47,073 nucleotides of DNA from Bacteroidaceae bacterium (GTDB taxonomy: Bacteria; Bacteroidota; Bacteroidia; Bacteroidales; CHK158-818), in the NCBI GenBank assembly GCA_017467745.1, contig JAFUKV010000147.1, forward strand, positions 1 through 47,073, in the 5' to 3' direction. The notes beneath the pieces were generated by a model. It was not told the origin of the DNA. It saw only the letters and a list, made by a program, of their open reading frames with translations, and did not search any database. This document shows positions 16,295 through 24,246 of the stretch, one piece after another. The number at the start of each line of letters is the position of its first letter. Position 1 is the first letter of the stretch. Made by a program: the position numbers and the translations under genes.

Positions 16295-16651
16295 TTATTT
16301 TTCCGAATTGTCTTGGACATCGGGAACCGCATTTTCTCCGGCATCAAAACCGGGAGCAGCCAATGTCGGGTCAGACATTGTTCTTTGAACAGCAGTACCT
16401 ATCTCCGATTGACCTGTCGTTTCATTCTTATTAGGGAGAAATGCCGTAGCAATTACACTTAAAACCAACACAATACCGGCAAGAGTCCATGTTGCTTTTT
16501 CAAGAAAATCGGTAGTCTTACGTACTCCCATAATCTGATTCGATGAGGAGAAACCTGATGCCAAGCCTCCTCCTTTTGAATTCTGAACCAAAACGATAAG
16601 TATCAGAAGAACGGAAGCAATCAAAACCAAAATACTAATAAATATGTACAT
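16295..16651 (-). CDS. secG: Preprotein translocase subunit SecG
   Basis: Small inner-membrane subunit of the SecYEG protein-export channel that assists SecA-driven translocation. The 118-residue protein has two hydrophobic helices (about 3-23 and 53-72) separated by the diagnostic loop VQNSKGGGLASGFSSSNQIMGVRKTTDFLEKATW. The C-terminal tail is acidic and low in complexity, as in other Bacteroidetes SecG proteins. It is the last gene of the sigma-54 activator - lptE - TPR - secG operon, 3 bp after the TPR gene. Confidence 0.93.
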   Translation of the reverse strand: MYIFISILVLIASVLLILIVLVQNSKGGGLASGFSSSNQIMGVRKTTDFLEKATWTLAGIVLVLSVIATAFLPNKNETTGQSEIGTAVQRTMSDPTLAAPGFDAGENAVPDVQDNSEK

Positions 16652-16654
16652 TTT

Positions 16655-17416
16655 TTATTTGGAATTTATGTTAATAATCAATTTTCGTAAAAATCTAATC
16701 TGGTCTGCAAAGTAAATATTTTTTTCCGGATATATCAAACTTAATTTTTGAATTATTTCCAACGCCTCTTCATATCTATGCTGTTTTATATAATTTCGGG
16801 CAAGATTCTCTGACAAAGGCTCTTCTTGCAATTTTTTTTGATGATGATCCGTTGAAACAACTGGCTCAGAAACTGGCTCATCATTCAACTTAAACGGTTT
16901 ATCCCGCAATGCTGTCTCTTCCATGAATCGGTCTATCAATTCATCTTGATACGATTTGGGAGGTTGTTTAACCTGCTCATCGGCAGACAAAGAAACCGAT
17001 TTCATCTTTGTCAGATACCCGTAATCAATAATAGGAACAAAATCACAAGAAGAGGTGTCTTCTTGTTCCGTCTGTTTTTTCTTATCTACACGATACGCTT
17101 CTAAAAATGAATCGATCATATCGACAGCATCCTTCTCCTCAGCACGTTCTGCATTGTTTTTTTCATCGCGATTACAAAGTTGCAACCAATCGCAATTTGC
17201 ACTTTCTGCTAAAAAGAATAGACTTTTATTATTCTTAATATGGCAAATATGCTTCGGCAATACCTCCCGATACCGATCCTCATCAATCTTTCTTACCGAC
17301 TTTAAATAAAGTAAATGCGCCGCCTCAAAATAAGGATACTTCTGTAACAACGACTCACATTCGCTAATCGCATGCGCATCTATCAAATCGGGATTTTGAA
17401 TATATTGAGACAACAT
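16655..17416 (-). CDS. Uncharacterised TPR-like cytosolic protein
   Basis: A 253-residue protein with no signal peptide. Both ends are helical and repeat-like: residues about 5-60 (SECESLLQKYPYFEAAHLLYLKS) and 205-250 (RNYIKQHRYEEALEIIQKLSLIYPEKNIYFADQIRFLRKLI), with the second typical of a tetratricopeptide unit. The middle, about 85-200, is charged and probably disordered. It lies between lptE and secG, a neighbourhood I believe is conserved in Bacteroidales. A role supporting envelope protein or lipid export is possible but not shown. No enzymatic motif is visible. Confidence 0.75.
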   Translation of the reverse strand: MLSQYIQNPDLIDAHAISECESLLQKYPYFEAAHLLYLKSVRKIDEDRYREVLPKHICHIKNNKSLFFLAESANCDWLQLCNRDEKNNAERAEEKDAVDMIDSFLEAYRVDKKKQTEQEDTSSCDFVPIIDYGYLTKMKSVSLSADEQVKQPPKSYQDELIDRFMEETALRDKPFKLNDEPVSEPVVSTDHHQKKLQEEPLSENLARNYIKQHRYEEALEIIQKLSLIYPEKNIYFADQIRFLRKLIININSK

Positions 17417-17422
17417 AAAAAC

Positions 17423-17923
17423 TTACCAGTTAGCCACAGTAGCATTAAAAATCTGATCTACCAAAGATTCCACAATCTCTGAAATCAGTTCATCTTGTAC
17501 ATCCGTCAACATTTGGGTACTGTCAAAATCCCGATAATCTGAGAATGTCTGAGATTTATCTTGATCGGGATCTTTCGTATTCGTAAAACGGATACTGACA
17601 GAAATCGTAAGTCTTGTTTTCGTTGCATATGCATCTTCACCCACAGCCTGAGGCGAAAGCGCATAATTGGTAATCTCTCCCTCCAACTGTAAATCGCCGT
17701 TACTGCTTACCATATTCAATCGGGTTTGACGGGTAAAAATATCTTTCAACTCTTCATTGAATACAGCTGCCAACGGAGGATATACCAATGCCGCCTTTAT
17801 CGGGAAATTGGCAATAGACATGGTCTTAACTGTAGTATAGTCGATAGAAGCCCCATTAAATTTATAGCTAACAGAACATGCCGACAATACACATATAAGA
17901 GAAAACATTATTAATCTTTTCAT
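17423..17923 (-). CDS. lptE: LptE-family LPS-assembly lipoprotein
   Basis: Outer-membrane lipoprotein that plugs the LptD barrel and helps insert lipopolysaccharide. The 166-residue protein starts MKRLIMFSLICVLSACS, with a lipobox ending at C16, and is followed by SYKFNGASIDYTTVKTMSIANFPI, the pattern seen at the start of Bacteroidetes LptE proteins. The frame is open to 17941, but the ATG at 17923 gives a standard lipoprotein signal. The gene lies directly after the sigma-54 activator and 6 bp before the TPR gene. Sequence similarity to proteobacterial LptE is weak, so the call relies on size, lipobox and context. Confidence 0.8.
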   Translation of the reverse strand: MKRLIMFSLICVLSACSVSYKFNGASIDYTTVKTMSIANFPIKAALVYPPLAAVFNEELKDIFTRQTRLNMVSSNGDLQLEGEITNYALSPQAVGEDAYATKTRLTISVSIRFTNTKDPDQDKSQTFSDYRDFDSTQMLTDVQDELISEIVESLVDQIFNATVANW

Positions 17924-17958
17924 ATCTGACAAAATTCGCACATTTCAATACTCCGAAA

Positions 17959-19179
17959 TTATTCCAGATTATATTCTTTAATTTTCCGATATAATGTCCG
18001 TTCGGATATTTTCAATTCTTCGGCCGTCTTTTTCCGTTTCCCGCCATTTTTCTCCAAAGCCTTTTTTATCATCTCCCTTTCAGCGTCTTCCAAAGAAAAA
18101 TTCTCTTCAACATATTCATGCTCAGGATGTACCTCTTCGGTTTCACGCTCATCTATATGAAATGTTTTCATTACCGGAGCCGTTACCGTTACCTGAGGCA
18201 TTTGCACATCTGAGGGTGACGCGTAAACATGATGCGGAATATCTGAAAGAGAACCGGACACCAGATTATGTACCACACTTTTCAATTCCGTCAACTCTTT
18301 ACGCATCTCAAAAATAACTTGATAAAGCATCTCCCGTTCATGGGCAAATCCCGCACCATTATCGGCAAGGGCAGGCAAACGCTCTATATCGTATTGAGGC
18401 AGATACAACCGTACAATATCGGATGTTATTTCTCTGGTTGTTTCAATAATGGAAATTTGTTCGGTGATATTTTTCAACTGACGTATATTACCCGGCCATC
18501 GATATTCTAACAGAACTTTTCTTGCATCTTCCGACAATTGTATTGGCGGCATACGGTATTTCTCGGCAAAATCGTTCGAGAACTTCCGGAATAACAACAA
18601 TATATCATCTACACGCTCTCTTAAAGGAGGTACTTGAATAGGGACCGTATTTAAACGATAAAAAAGGTCTTCTCGAAAACGACCGTCCGATATAGCCTTA
18701 ATCATATTCAAATTCGTGGCGGCAACAATCCGGACATTTGTCTTTAATACTTTCGATGATCCTACTTTTATAAACTCACCCGTTTCAAGCACACGCAACA
18801 AGCGAGCCTGAGTAGTCAACGGCAATTCTCCTACCTCATCTAAAAAGATAGTGCCGCCGTCCGCTTCTTCAAAATACCCTTTTCTATCAGACAACGCACC
18901 GGTAAAAGAGCCTTTTTCATGCCCAAACAACTCCGAATCGATAGTCCCTTCGGGAATAGCGCCGCAGTTTACCGCAATATACCGCCCATGCTTACGACGG
19001 CTACTTTGATGGATTATTTGCGGAAAAAATTCTTTACCTGTGCCACTCTCTCCGGTAATCAATACAGATAAATCGGTAGGCGCTACCTGCAATGCGATAT
19101 CGACAGCCCGAATCAAATCCGGCGAATTACCGATAATCCCAAAGCGCTGTTTTACTTGCTGAATTTCTTCTTTTATCAT
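17959..19179 (-). CDS. Sigma-54-dependent transcriptional activator without a sensor domain
   Basis: An AAA+ activator that remodels sigma-54 RNA polymerase. The ATPase domain starts almost at the N-terminus: Walker A GESGTGKE (43-50), the sigma-54 contact loop GSFTGA (90-95, canonical GAFTGA), Walker B IFLDEV (111-116) and the FREDLFYRL / PPLRERVDDI segment. A Fis-type helix-turn-helix closes the 406-residue protein (AEELKISERTLYRKIKEYNLE). No receiver, GAF or PAS domain is present, so activity is probably set by expression or a partner protein. A long acidic, poorly conserved linker lies at about 270-375. It heads the operon with lptE, a TPR protein and secG. Confidence 0.92.
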   Translation of the reverse strand: MIKEEIQQVKQRFGIIGNSPDLIRAVDIALQVAPTDLSVLITGESGTGKEFFPQIIHQSSRRKHGRYIAVNCGAIPEGTIDSELFGHEKGSFTGALSDRKGYFEEADGGTIFLDEVGELPLTTQARLLRVLETGEFIKVGSSKVLKTNVRIVAATNLNMIKAISDGRFREDLFYRLNTVPIQVPPLRERVDDILLLFRKFSNDFAEKYRMPPIQLSEDARKVLLEYRWPGNIRQLKNITEQISIIETTREITSDIVRLYLPQYDIERLPALADNGAGFAHEREMLYQVIFEMRKELTELKSVVHNLVSGSLSDIPHHVYASPSDVQMPQVTVTAPVMKTFHIDERETEEVHPEHEYVEENFSLEDAEREMIKKALEKNGGKRKKTAEELKISERTLYRKIKEYNLE

Positions 19180-19221
19180 CCGATCCTCAAATTTTTAATA
19201 TCTCCGAGATATACCCAAAAA

Positions 19222-19229
19222 CAAAGTTA
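19222..19229 (-). promoter_or_regulatory. -7 box for the sigma-54 activator operon
   Basis: Minus-strand TAACTTTG matches TAnnTTTG, about 43 bp upstream of the activator ATG at 19179. It is of the housekeeping type, so the operon itself is probably not sigma-54 dependent. Confidence 0.45.
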
Positions 19230-19259
19230 CAAATAAATTCTGTATTTACAGCGGCTTTT

Positions 19260-20096
19260 TTATACACACTGCCGCCCCGCCTCAAACGTACGCATTCTCA
19301 AAAATTCCGTCAAATCAGCTATATCGGAAAATTGCATTAAATCGTCCGGCTCTATTTGTTTTCCAACACTTACTCTAATAGTTTTGTTCTTTTTATTAAA
19401 TATTTCTTTGGGTAATCTCAGCGATCTCAATCGCCAACTAATCAAACCTATTAAGTTATATAAAGATGAATTATGTCCATGAAAATAGATTGGAATGACC
19501 GGAACTTTTATTTGCTGTATAAACCGAATTACGGTTTGCTGCCATGGTTGCTCCCTCACATGCAATTTATAATCGTATTTAGCAACGGCTCCCGACGGAA
19601 AAAATCCTAAGGAATGACCGTCTTTTATATGCCTCATCGCCACTTTCAATCCCAATACGGAACTTCTATCATTTTGCAAATCTCCGGAAGGAGGAGTAAC
19701 TCCGATAAAATTATCGGCCATCGATTCTACATTTTCCAGAATTTTATTTACCACTACGCGATAGTCTGAACGGACAGAGGCCATTAAATCTATCAAAATA
19801 ATCCCATCCAAAGCCCCATACGGATGATTCGATATTGTTATAAATTTTCCATCAGCCGGCAGTTGTTCTAATATTTCCCGATTATCAACAGTATAGCTTA
19901 CCTGTAATTCCCGAAGTAAAGATGCCGTAAATTCCGCCCCTTTTTTTTCGCAAGAATGGGCATACAGTTCATTAATATCAGCTACTCCTACTACTTTCAT
20001 CAGAAACTTCAACACGACAGTGCCCCACGCAGTACGAAAAAACGGTACTAACTGCTGAAAATCGTTCTGATTCATCACATAATCTTTTCCGCTCAT
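19260..20096 (-). CDS. PlsC-type lysophospholipid acyltransferase
   Basis: An acyltransferase of 278 residues from the glycerolipid (PlsC) fold. The catalytic HxxxxD motif is in NHPYGALD (90-97), and the later blocks are FFPSGAVAKY and VPVIPIYFHGHNSSLYN, which bind the phosphate and acyl donor. The N-terminal 80 residues form a helical extension as in hemolysin-like acyltransferases. It probably acylates a lysophospholipid or an amino-lipid at the inner membrane; GlsA-like glycine-lipid O-acylation is one possibility in Bacteroides relatives. An internal ATG at 20075 is an alternative start. It ends 80 bp before the sigma-54 activator. Confidence 0.85.
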   Translation of the reverse strand: MSGKDYVMNQNDFQQLVPFFRTAWGTVVLKFLMKVVGVADINELYAHSCEKKGAEFTASLLRELQVSYTVDNREILEQLPADGKFITISNHPYGALDGIILIDLMASVRSDYRVVVNKILENVESMADNFIGVTPPSGDLQNDRSSVLGLKVAMRHIKDGHSLGFFPSGAVAKYDYKLHVREQPWQQTVIRFIQQIKVPVIPIYFHGHNSSLYNLIGLISWRLRSLRLPKEIFNKKNKTIRVSVGKQIEPDDLMQFSDIADLTEFLRMRTFEAGRQCV

Positions 20097-20132
20097 CTGT
20101 GTTTCCGATTATAAATCCTCTTGTGATAAATA

Positions 20133-20174
20133 AAAAAGAGTCCCTACCGAAAACCTTCGGCAGAGGGCTCTTTT
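20133..20174 (-). terminator. Terminator of inositol-phosphate synthase gene
   Basis: An imperfect long stem (AAAAGAG, CCCT and CCGAA arms with mismatches) with a T run on the minus strand, 33 bp past the stop codon. It separates the inositol-lipid cluster from the acyltransferase. Confidence 0.75.
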
Positions 20175-20206
20175 CTATATAAAGTTATTGTATCGATACT
20201 CTGCGA

Positions 20207-21505
20207 TTAGTCGATATAATCCAACGTTTCTTCTCCAATAATTTTACGAAGCGTATTTTTCAGTTTTACGTATTGTATGAATAAGTCATGTTCGGGTACT
20301 GTTTCGAAATCGTGCATCGGACTCTTGAAGTAGAACGACAGCCATGACTGGATACCTGAAAATCCGCAACGGGCAGCCAAATCTGTCAATAATACTAAAT
20401 CAAGACACAAAGGAGCAGCCAAAATAGAGTCGCGGCAAAGGAAATCTACTTTCAATTGCATCGGATACCCCATCCATCCGAAAATATCGATATTATCCCA
20501 ACCTTCTTTATTATCTTTGCGAGGCGGGTAATAATTGATACGTACTTTATGATAGATATTTCCGTATAATTCAGGATATAAATCGGGTTGCAGAATAGTA
20601 TCTATTACCGACAGCTTACTAACCTCTTTGGTTTTGAAAGAATCCGGATCGTCCAACACTTCACCGTCTCTATTACCTAATATATTAGTTGAGAACCAAC
20701 CGTTCAATCCGAGCATTCTGGTCTTCAACATCGGAGACAAAACGGTTTTCATCATTGTTTGTCCGGTCTTAAAGTCTTTACCGCAAATAGGCACATTCAT
20801 TTTTTCGGCCAATTGCCACATAGCAGGCATATCTACCGTCAATGCGGGCGCCCCGTTAATGAAAGGAACTCCTTCTGCAATAGCGGCGTATGCGTAACAC
20901 ATACTGGGAGCTATTTCGCAACTATTCTCTTTCATTGCTTGCTCCAATTTTGCCAAGTCTTTATGCACTTCGCCCATCGGCAAATATACTTCTGTACTTG
21001 CGCACCAGATAACGACCAAACGGTCGCAATTATTTTTAGTCTTAAAATTACGAATATCTTCACGCAATTGTTGAACTAAATCCCAGCGTGTAGCGGCTTC
21101 TTTTACCCATGTTCCGTGCAACCGTTTAACGAAATTTTGATCGAAAGCGGCTTTCATAGGTTTGATAGCTTGAAGTTCATCTTTCACGCCATCAAGATCT
21201 TTCGGCAACAATACTTCTGCATTTTTAGCAGCTTCGTACACATCTTCTTCAAAAATGTCCCATCCGCCAAATACGATATCATCGAGTTTTGCCAAAGGTA
21301 CTACGTCTTTTATTTTCGGGAATCTGTTTTCATTTCTTTTTCCCAATCTCATAGTAGCTAATTGTGTTATAGAACCTATCGGCTGAGCCAAACCTTTACG
21401 TACAGCCAATGTACCAACAATAAAGGTCGATGCAACAGCACCACCGACACCAACTACCAGTACGCCAAGTTTTCCGTTGGCTTCTTTTACATTAATTTCT
21501 TTCAT
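20207..21505 (-). CDS. ino1: myo-Inositol-1-phosphate synthase
   Basis: Converts glucose 6-phosphate to inositol phosphate with internally recycled NAD, the first step of inositol-lipid synthesis. The 432-residue protein opens with the Rossmann motif VVGVGGAVAST (residues 17-27) and has the NNCDRLVVIWCASTEVY, PFINGAPA, GKDFKTGQT and FSTNILGNRDG blocks typical of the family (the last normally SxNxLGNxDG). Length fits the bacterial/archaeal group. It carries its own -7 box 100 bp upstream and a terminator downstream, so it can be expressed apart from the four other cluster genes that precede it on the same strand. Confidence 0.94.
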   Translation of the reverse strand: MKEINVKEANGKLGVLVVGVGGAVASTFIVGTLAVRKGLAQPIGSITQLATMRLGKRNENRFPKIKDVVPLAKLDDIVFGGWDIFEEDVYEAAKNAEVLLPKDLDGVKDELQAIKPMKAAFDQNFVKRLHGTWVKEAATRWDLVQQLREDIRNFKTKNNCDRLVVIWCASTEVYLPMGEVHKDLAKLEQAMKENSCEIAPSMCYAYAAIAEGVPFINGAPALTVDMPAMWQLAEKMNVPICGKDFKTGQTMMKTVLSPMLKTRMLGLNGWFSTNILGNRDGEVLDDPDSFKTKEVSKLSVIDTILQPDLYPELYGNIYHKVRINYYPPRKDNKEGWDNIDIFGWMGYPMQLKVDFLCRDSILAAPLCLDLVLLTDLAARCGFSGIQSWLSFYFKSPMHDFETVPEHDLFIQYVKLKNTLRKIIGEETLDYID

Positions 21506-21604
21506 TTCTTCATTGTTTTTATATAGCTTATTATAAAAGCTGATGATTAACGTTTTTGTATTTTTAACTTACAATCTACCTATTAGATTTTAAAATCTAT
21601 GTTA

Positions 21605-21612
21605 CAAATATA
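21605..21612 (-). promoter_or_regulatory. -7 box for inositol-phosphate synthase
   Basis: Minus-strand TATATTTG matches TAnnTTTG and predicts a leader of about 90 nt. The gap between the HAD gene and the synthase (181 bp) holds it, which suggests an independent transcript. Confidence 0.5.
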
Positions 21613-21686
21613 TGAATTATTCATTAAGACATTAGTTTTTTACCAAAAATCTATTTCAGTAAAATAAAAAAGATTCTACAAATGCT

Positions 21687-22406
21687 TTATAATAGCAATT
21701 CTTTTAAATCAACAAAATTATACACAGTATGTTTATGTTCTTGTTTATTCTCTTCGTCTGTCCATCCCTTTCCTTTAATCCAGATAGTCTGACATCCCAG
21801 TGATTGAGCCGGTACAATATCTTTTTTATAACTATCTCCTATTACCGCCGTTTCTTCCGGATGAAGCGCTAACGCTCTCACGCCTAAATCAAAAATAGCA
21901 GGATCGGGTTTCCTAATTTTTACCACAGCCGATTCTATTATTGTTTTAAAATATGAATCCAACCCAAAATCGGACAACACTGTTTGAATGTTTCCATAAA
22001 AATTAGATACCATCACCATCGGATATTTTTCATGCAACAGAGCAATAAGTTCTTTGGCTTTCGACACCGTTTCCCGTGCAAATTCATAACAAATACCGGC
22101 AATAGACACCACGAAAAATTCCACTTTCTCATTCGTTTCTAAATAACCGTGCTCTACAAGATATTGCATTTGTAATTTCACCTTTGTTTCCAAGACATTA
22201 TAAAAATTATGTTCTGGACGGATATAAGGATGTGTAGCCAACGAGCGTTCTCCAAAAACATACGCATCTCGAAACTGAGTTTTTTCAACCGGAACTTGAA
22301 CTTGCGTATAAGCATCCCACAGAACCTCAGACCAATGATCACCATTTGAGTCTATCGTTCCTCCATAATCGAATATTATGCCTTTTATACCCTGTAATAC
22401 GCTCAT
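21687..22406 (-). CDS. HAD-family hydrolase, candidate phosphatidylinositol-phosphate phosphatase
   Basis: A 239-residue haloacid-dehalogenase fold protein. Motif I is FDYGGTID, with nucleophile D13 but glycine instead of the usual acidic residue two positions later. Motif II is VSNF (S134), motif III RKPDP (K166), motif IV GDSYKKD (D191, D196). A cap domain fills about 20-110. Its start overlaps the end of the CDP-alcohol phosphotransferase gene by 4 bp, so they are translationally coupled. The natural guess is removal of the phosphate from phosphatidylinositol phosphate made by that enzyme. The missing second aspartate makes activity uncertain and worth testing. Confidence 0.8.
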   Translation of the reverse strand: MSVLQGIKGIIFDYGGTIDSNGDHWSEVLWDAYTQVQVPVEKTQFRDAYVFGERSLATHPYIRPEHNFYNVLETKVKLQMQYLVEHGYLETNEKVEFFVVSIAGICYEFARETVSKAKELIALLHEKYPMVMVSNFYGNIQTVLSDFGLDSYFKTIIESAVVKIRKPDPAIFDLGVRALALHPEETAVIGDSYKKDIVPAQSLGCQTIWIKGKGWTDEENKQEHKHTVYNFVDLKELLL

Positions 22407-23323
22407 TTCTCTAATACTATTTTATTTACGAAATATTTACATATACTTTCGTGCTTAGATATCATGTACAGCAATAAAATATTCAATACTGTCAACTCAA
22501 ATACGAAATAAAACCAAGGTAAATTCACAAATATGGAAATAAAAAGAACTATTATCCGCGTATTGAACGATAAAATATTGGTGTACTTCATAAGCGGTTT
22601 ACTTTGCTGACGAAACTGGTTTCTTAACCAATCGGGTACATCGTCTCCATATCTCATTTTCATCTGTTGGCGAAACATCTGCATAGATGGCGAAACCCGC
22701 TCCTGCCCCTGCGTGTAATTGATATAAAAAAGCATGATTAGTTTTTTCCAAAAATGCCCCTTCCAAGGCAGAGTTTTATTGGTTTCTTTCAATTTCGCAA
22801 CTTCATCCAATTCACTGCCATTCTTTCCTTTTACCATATAGAGGTGAAAATTACGGTAATAATCGGCCATAGCAGCCTGCCTCACATGAAAAACACCGGC
22901 AATGGCGGCTAAAAAGAAAATAGATGCGTCCCATCCCTGATGCATCATCCGTACACACACGGCAATATATATCGTTATAAACCATAAATCTCCGCTCAAA
23001 CCATCTAAAATACGCCCTATACGAGAATAATTTCCTGTCATCCGCGCCAACTGTCCATCTGCACTGTCCAAAGAATTTGCCAGAACAATCAATGCCATTC
23101 CTACGACATTATACATTAAATCGACATATCCCAATAAAATACCGCCTGCAACTCCTATAAAAATAGAAATCACGGTAACGACATTCGGTACAATCCCGAA
23201 CTTCTGACATAAAAGAGCCCACCTATATCCGATAGGTCTATAAAACAGGAGGTCTAAGGTCTCTTCCGTATCCATAGATTTGAGCGTCGACTCTAACGTC
23301 GGCTTCTTCACATTCTTCTCCAT
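22403..23323 (-). CDS. CDP-alcohol phosphatidyltransferase, candidate phosphatidylinositol-phosphate synthase
   Basis: Integral membrane enzyme of 306 residues that joins CDP-diacylglycerol, or an analogous CDP-lipid, to an alcohol with loss of CMP. The signature is readable: D86, D89, G90, A93, R94, G103 and D107 match D-x2-D-G-x2-A-R-x8-G-x3-D. The final aspartate is at 112, four residues after D107 instead of the usual three. Hydrophobic helices lie at about 47-82, 112-130 and 270-292. With inositol-phosphate synthase in the cluster, inositol phosphate is the probable acceptor. A soluble insert with basic residues occupies about 170-245. Confidence 0.88.
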   Translation of the reverse strand: MEKNVKKPTLESTLKSMDTEETLDLLFYRPIGYRWALLCQKFGIVPNVVTVISIFIGVAGGILLGYVDLMYNVVGMALIVLANSLDSADGQLARMTGNYSRIGRILDGLSGDLWFITIYIAVCVRMMHQGWDASIFFLAAIAGVFHVRQAAMADYYRNFHLYMVKGKNGSELDEVAKLKETNKTLPWKGHFWKKLIMLFYINYTQGQERVSPSMQMFRQQMKMRYGDDVPDWLRNQFRQQSKPLMKYTNILSFNTRIIVLFISIFVNLPWFYFVFELTVLNILLLYMISKHESICKYFVNKIVLEK

Positions 23324-23341
23324 AAGATTAAACTATAACCG

Positions 23342-24214
23342 TTAATAATGACACACTTGTTTTTTTACTATTCGTTCTATCGCCATTCCAATATACGGAG
23401 CCGCCATATCTCGACAAGGAGCAAAACTAGGCCAGTCATTTAAATCAATAATACGAATCTCTCCATCGGGAGAAATGATACAATCACCTCCATATATATC
23501 CACATTTAAAACCTCCGCCGCTTCCGAACAAATCTCCCGCATTTCATTTTCCGAAAACGGTATTCCGGTCGCTTTTCCATTAATCTGTTCATGTCCGAAT
23601 TTGCTATGATGAAGATCAAATGGGTAAAACCAATAAAAGAAATCGGTTCCTCTTACTGCATAGAACTTTATCAAATCTCCTATTAAATGACGATTAATAA
23701 CGGCTCTTTCTATGCCTCGCATAGCATATTCCGACAATATTCCTTGCGCCTCCTCAGGATGACGGGCAAAACTGACATCCTCTTTATGTATTACATGAAA
23801 ATCTCCCCTTTTTAACCAGCACTGATTCATTTTTTTTTCTTGCAACAGTTCTATTATAGACAACGATGTTTCCACAATAAGACTTTCCGGATAAGGTACA
23901 TGGTTTTTCATCAACAACCTTGTCATTTTTTCGCGAGTGCAGTTCTCAATACCATAACCCGAATTTGTAATGACACACCCTTCATCTTCGAGCTGCTGTA
24001 ACTTCTTTATCGCTGCCTCTGAACGAGACATATTGAAAATAACTTTTTCTTTTATATTTGAAGATACGAATTCCGACTCATCGTACTCATTTACTACGTA
24101 ACCGCGTTCACGTAAAAAAGAAACAACCAAATTGAATATAGCGGCATCGTTGCCCACATGATTAGGCGAAAATTTATTTTCTCTTCGTACTCCGGCTAAA
24201 ATTTCCTTTTTCAT
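23342..24214 (-). CDS. ATP-grasp enzyme of unknown substrate
   Basis: A 290-residue soluble protein with an ATP-grasp layout. An N-terminal pre-ATP domain has a sugar- or nucleotide-binding look (residues 1-90). A lysine-containing strand follows at about 131-137 (QCWLKRG). The metal and phosphate site is at about 238-262, reading VDIYGGDCIISPDGE then IIDLNDWPSF, with D257, N259 and D260 as metal ligands. Such enzymes activate a carboxylate with ATP and join it to an amine or thiol, or act as kinases. In this cluster it lies between the nucleotidyltransferase (32 bp gap) and the phosphotransferase (18 bp gap), so it may modify the inositol headgroup or a precursor. The substrate is unknown. 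Confidence 0.75.
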   Translation of the reverse strand: MKKEILAGVRRENKFSPNHVGNDAAIFNLVVSFLRERGYVVNEYDESEFVSSNIKEKVIFNMSRSEAAIKKLQQLEDEGCVITNSGYGIENCTREKMTRLLMKNHVPYPESLIVETSLSIIELLQEKKMNQCWLKRGDFHVIHKEDVSFARHPEEAQGILSEYAMRGIERAVINRHLIGDLIKFYAVRGTDFFYWFYPFDLHHSKFGHEQINGKATGIPFSENEMREICSEAAEVLNVDIYGGDCIISPDGEIRIIDLNDWPSFAPCRDMAAPYIGMAIERIVKKQVCHY

Positions 24215-24246
24215 TAATTTTAATATTAGAACAAACTTCTCTCAAA

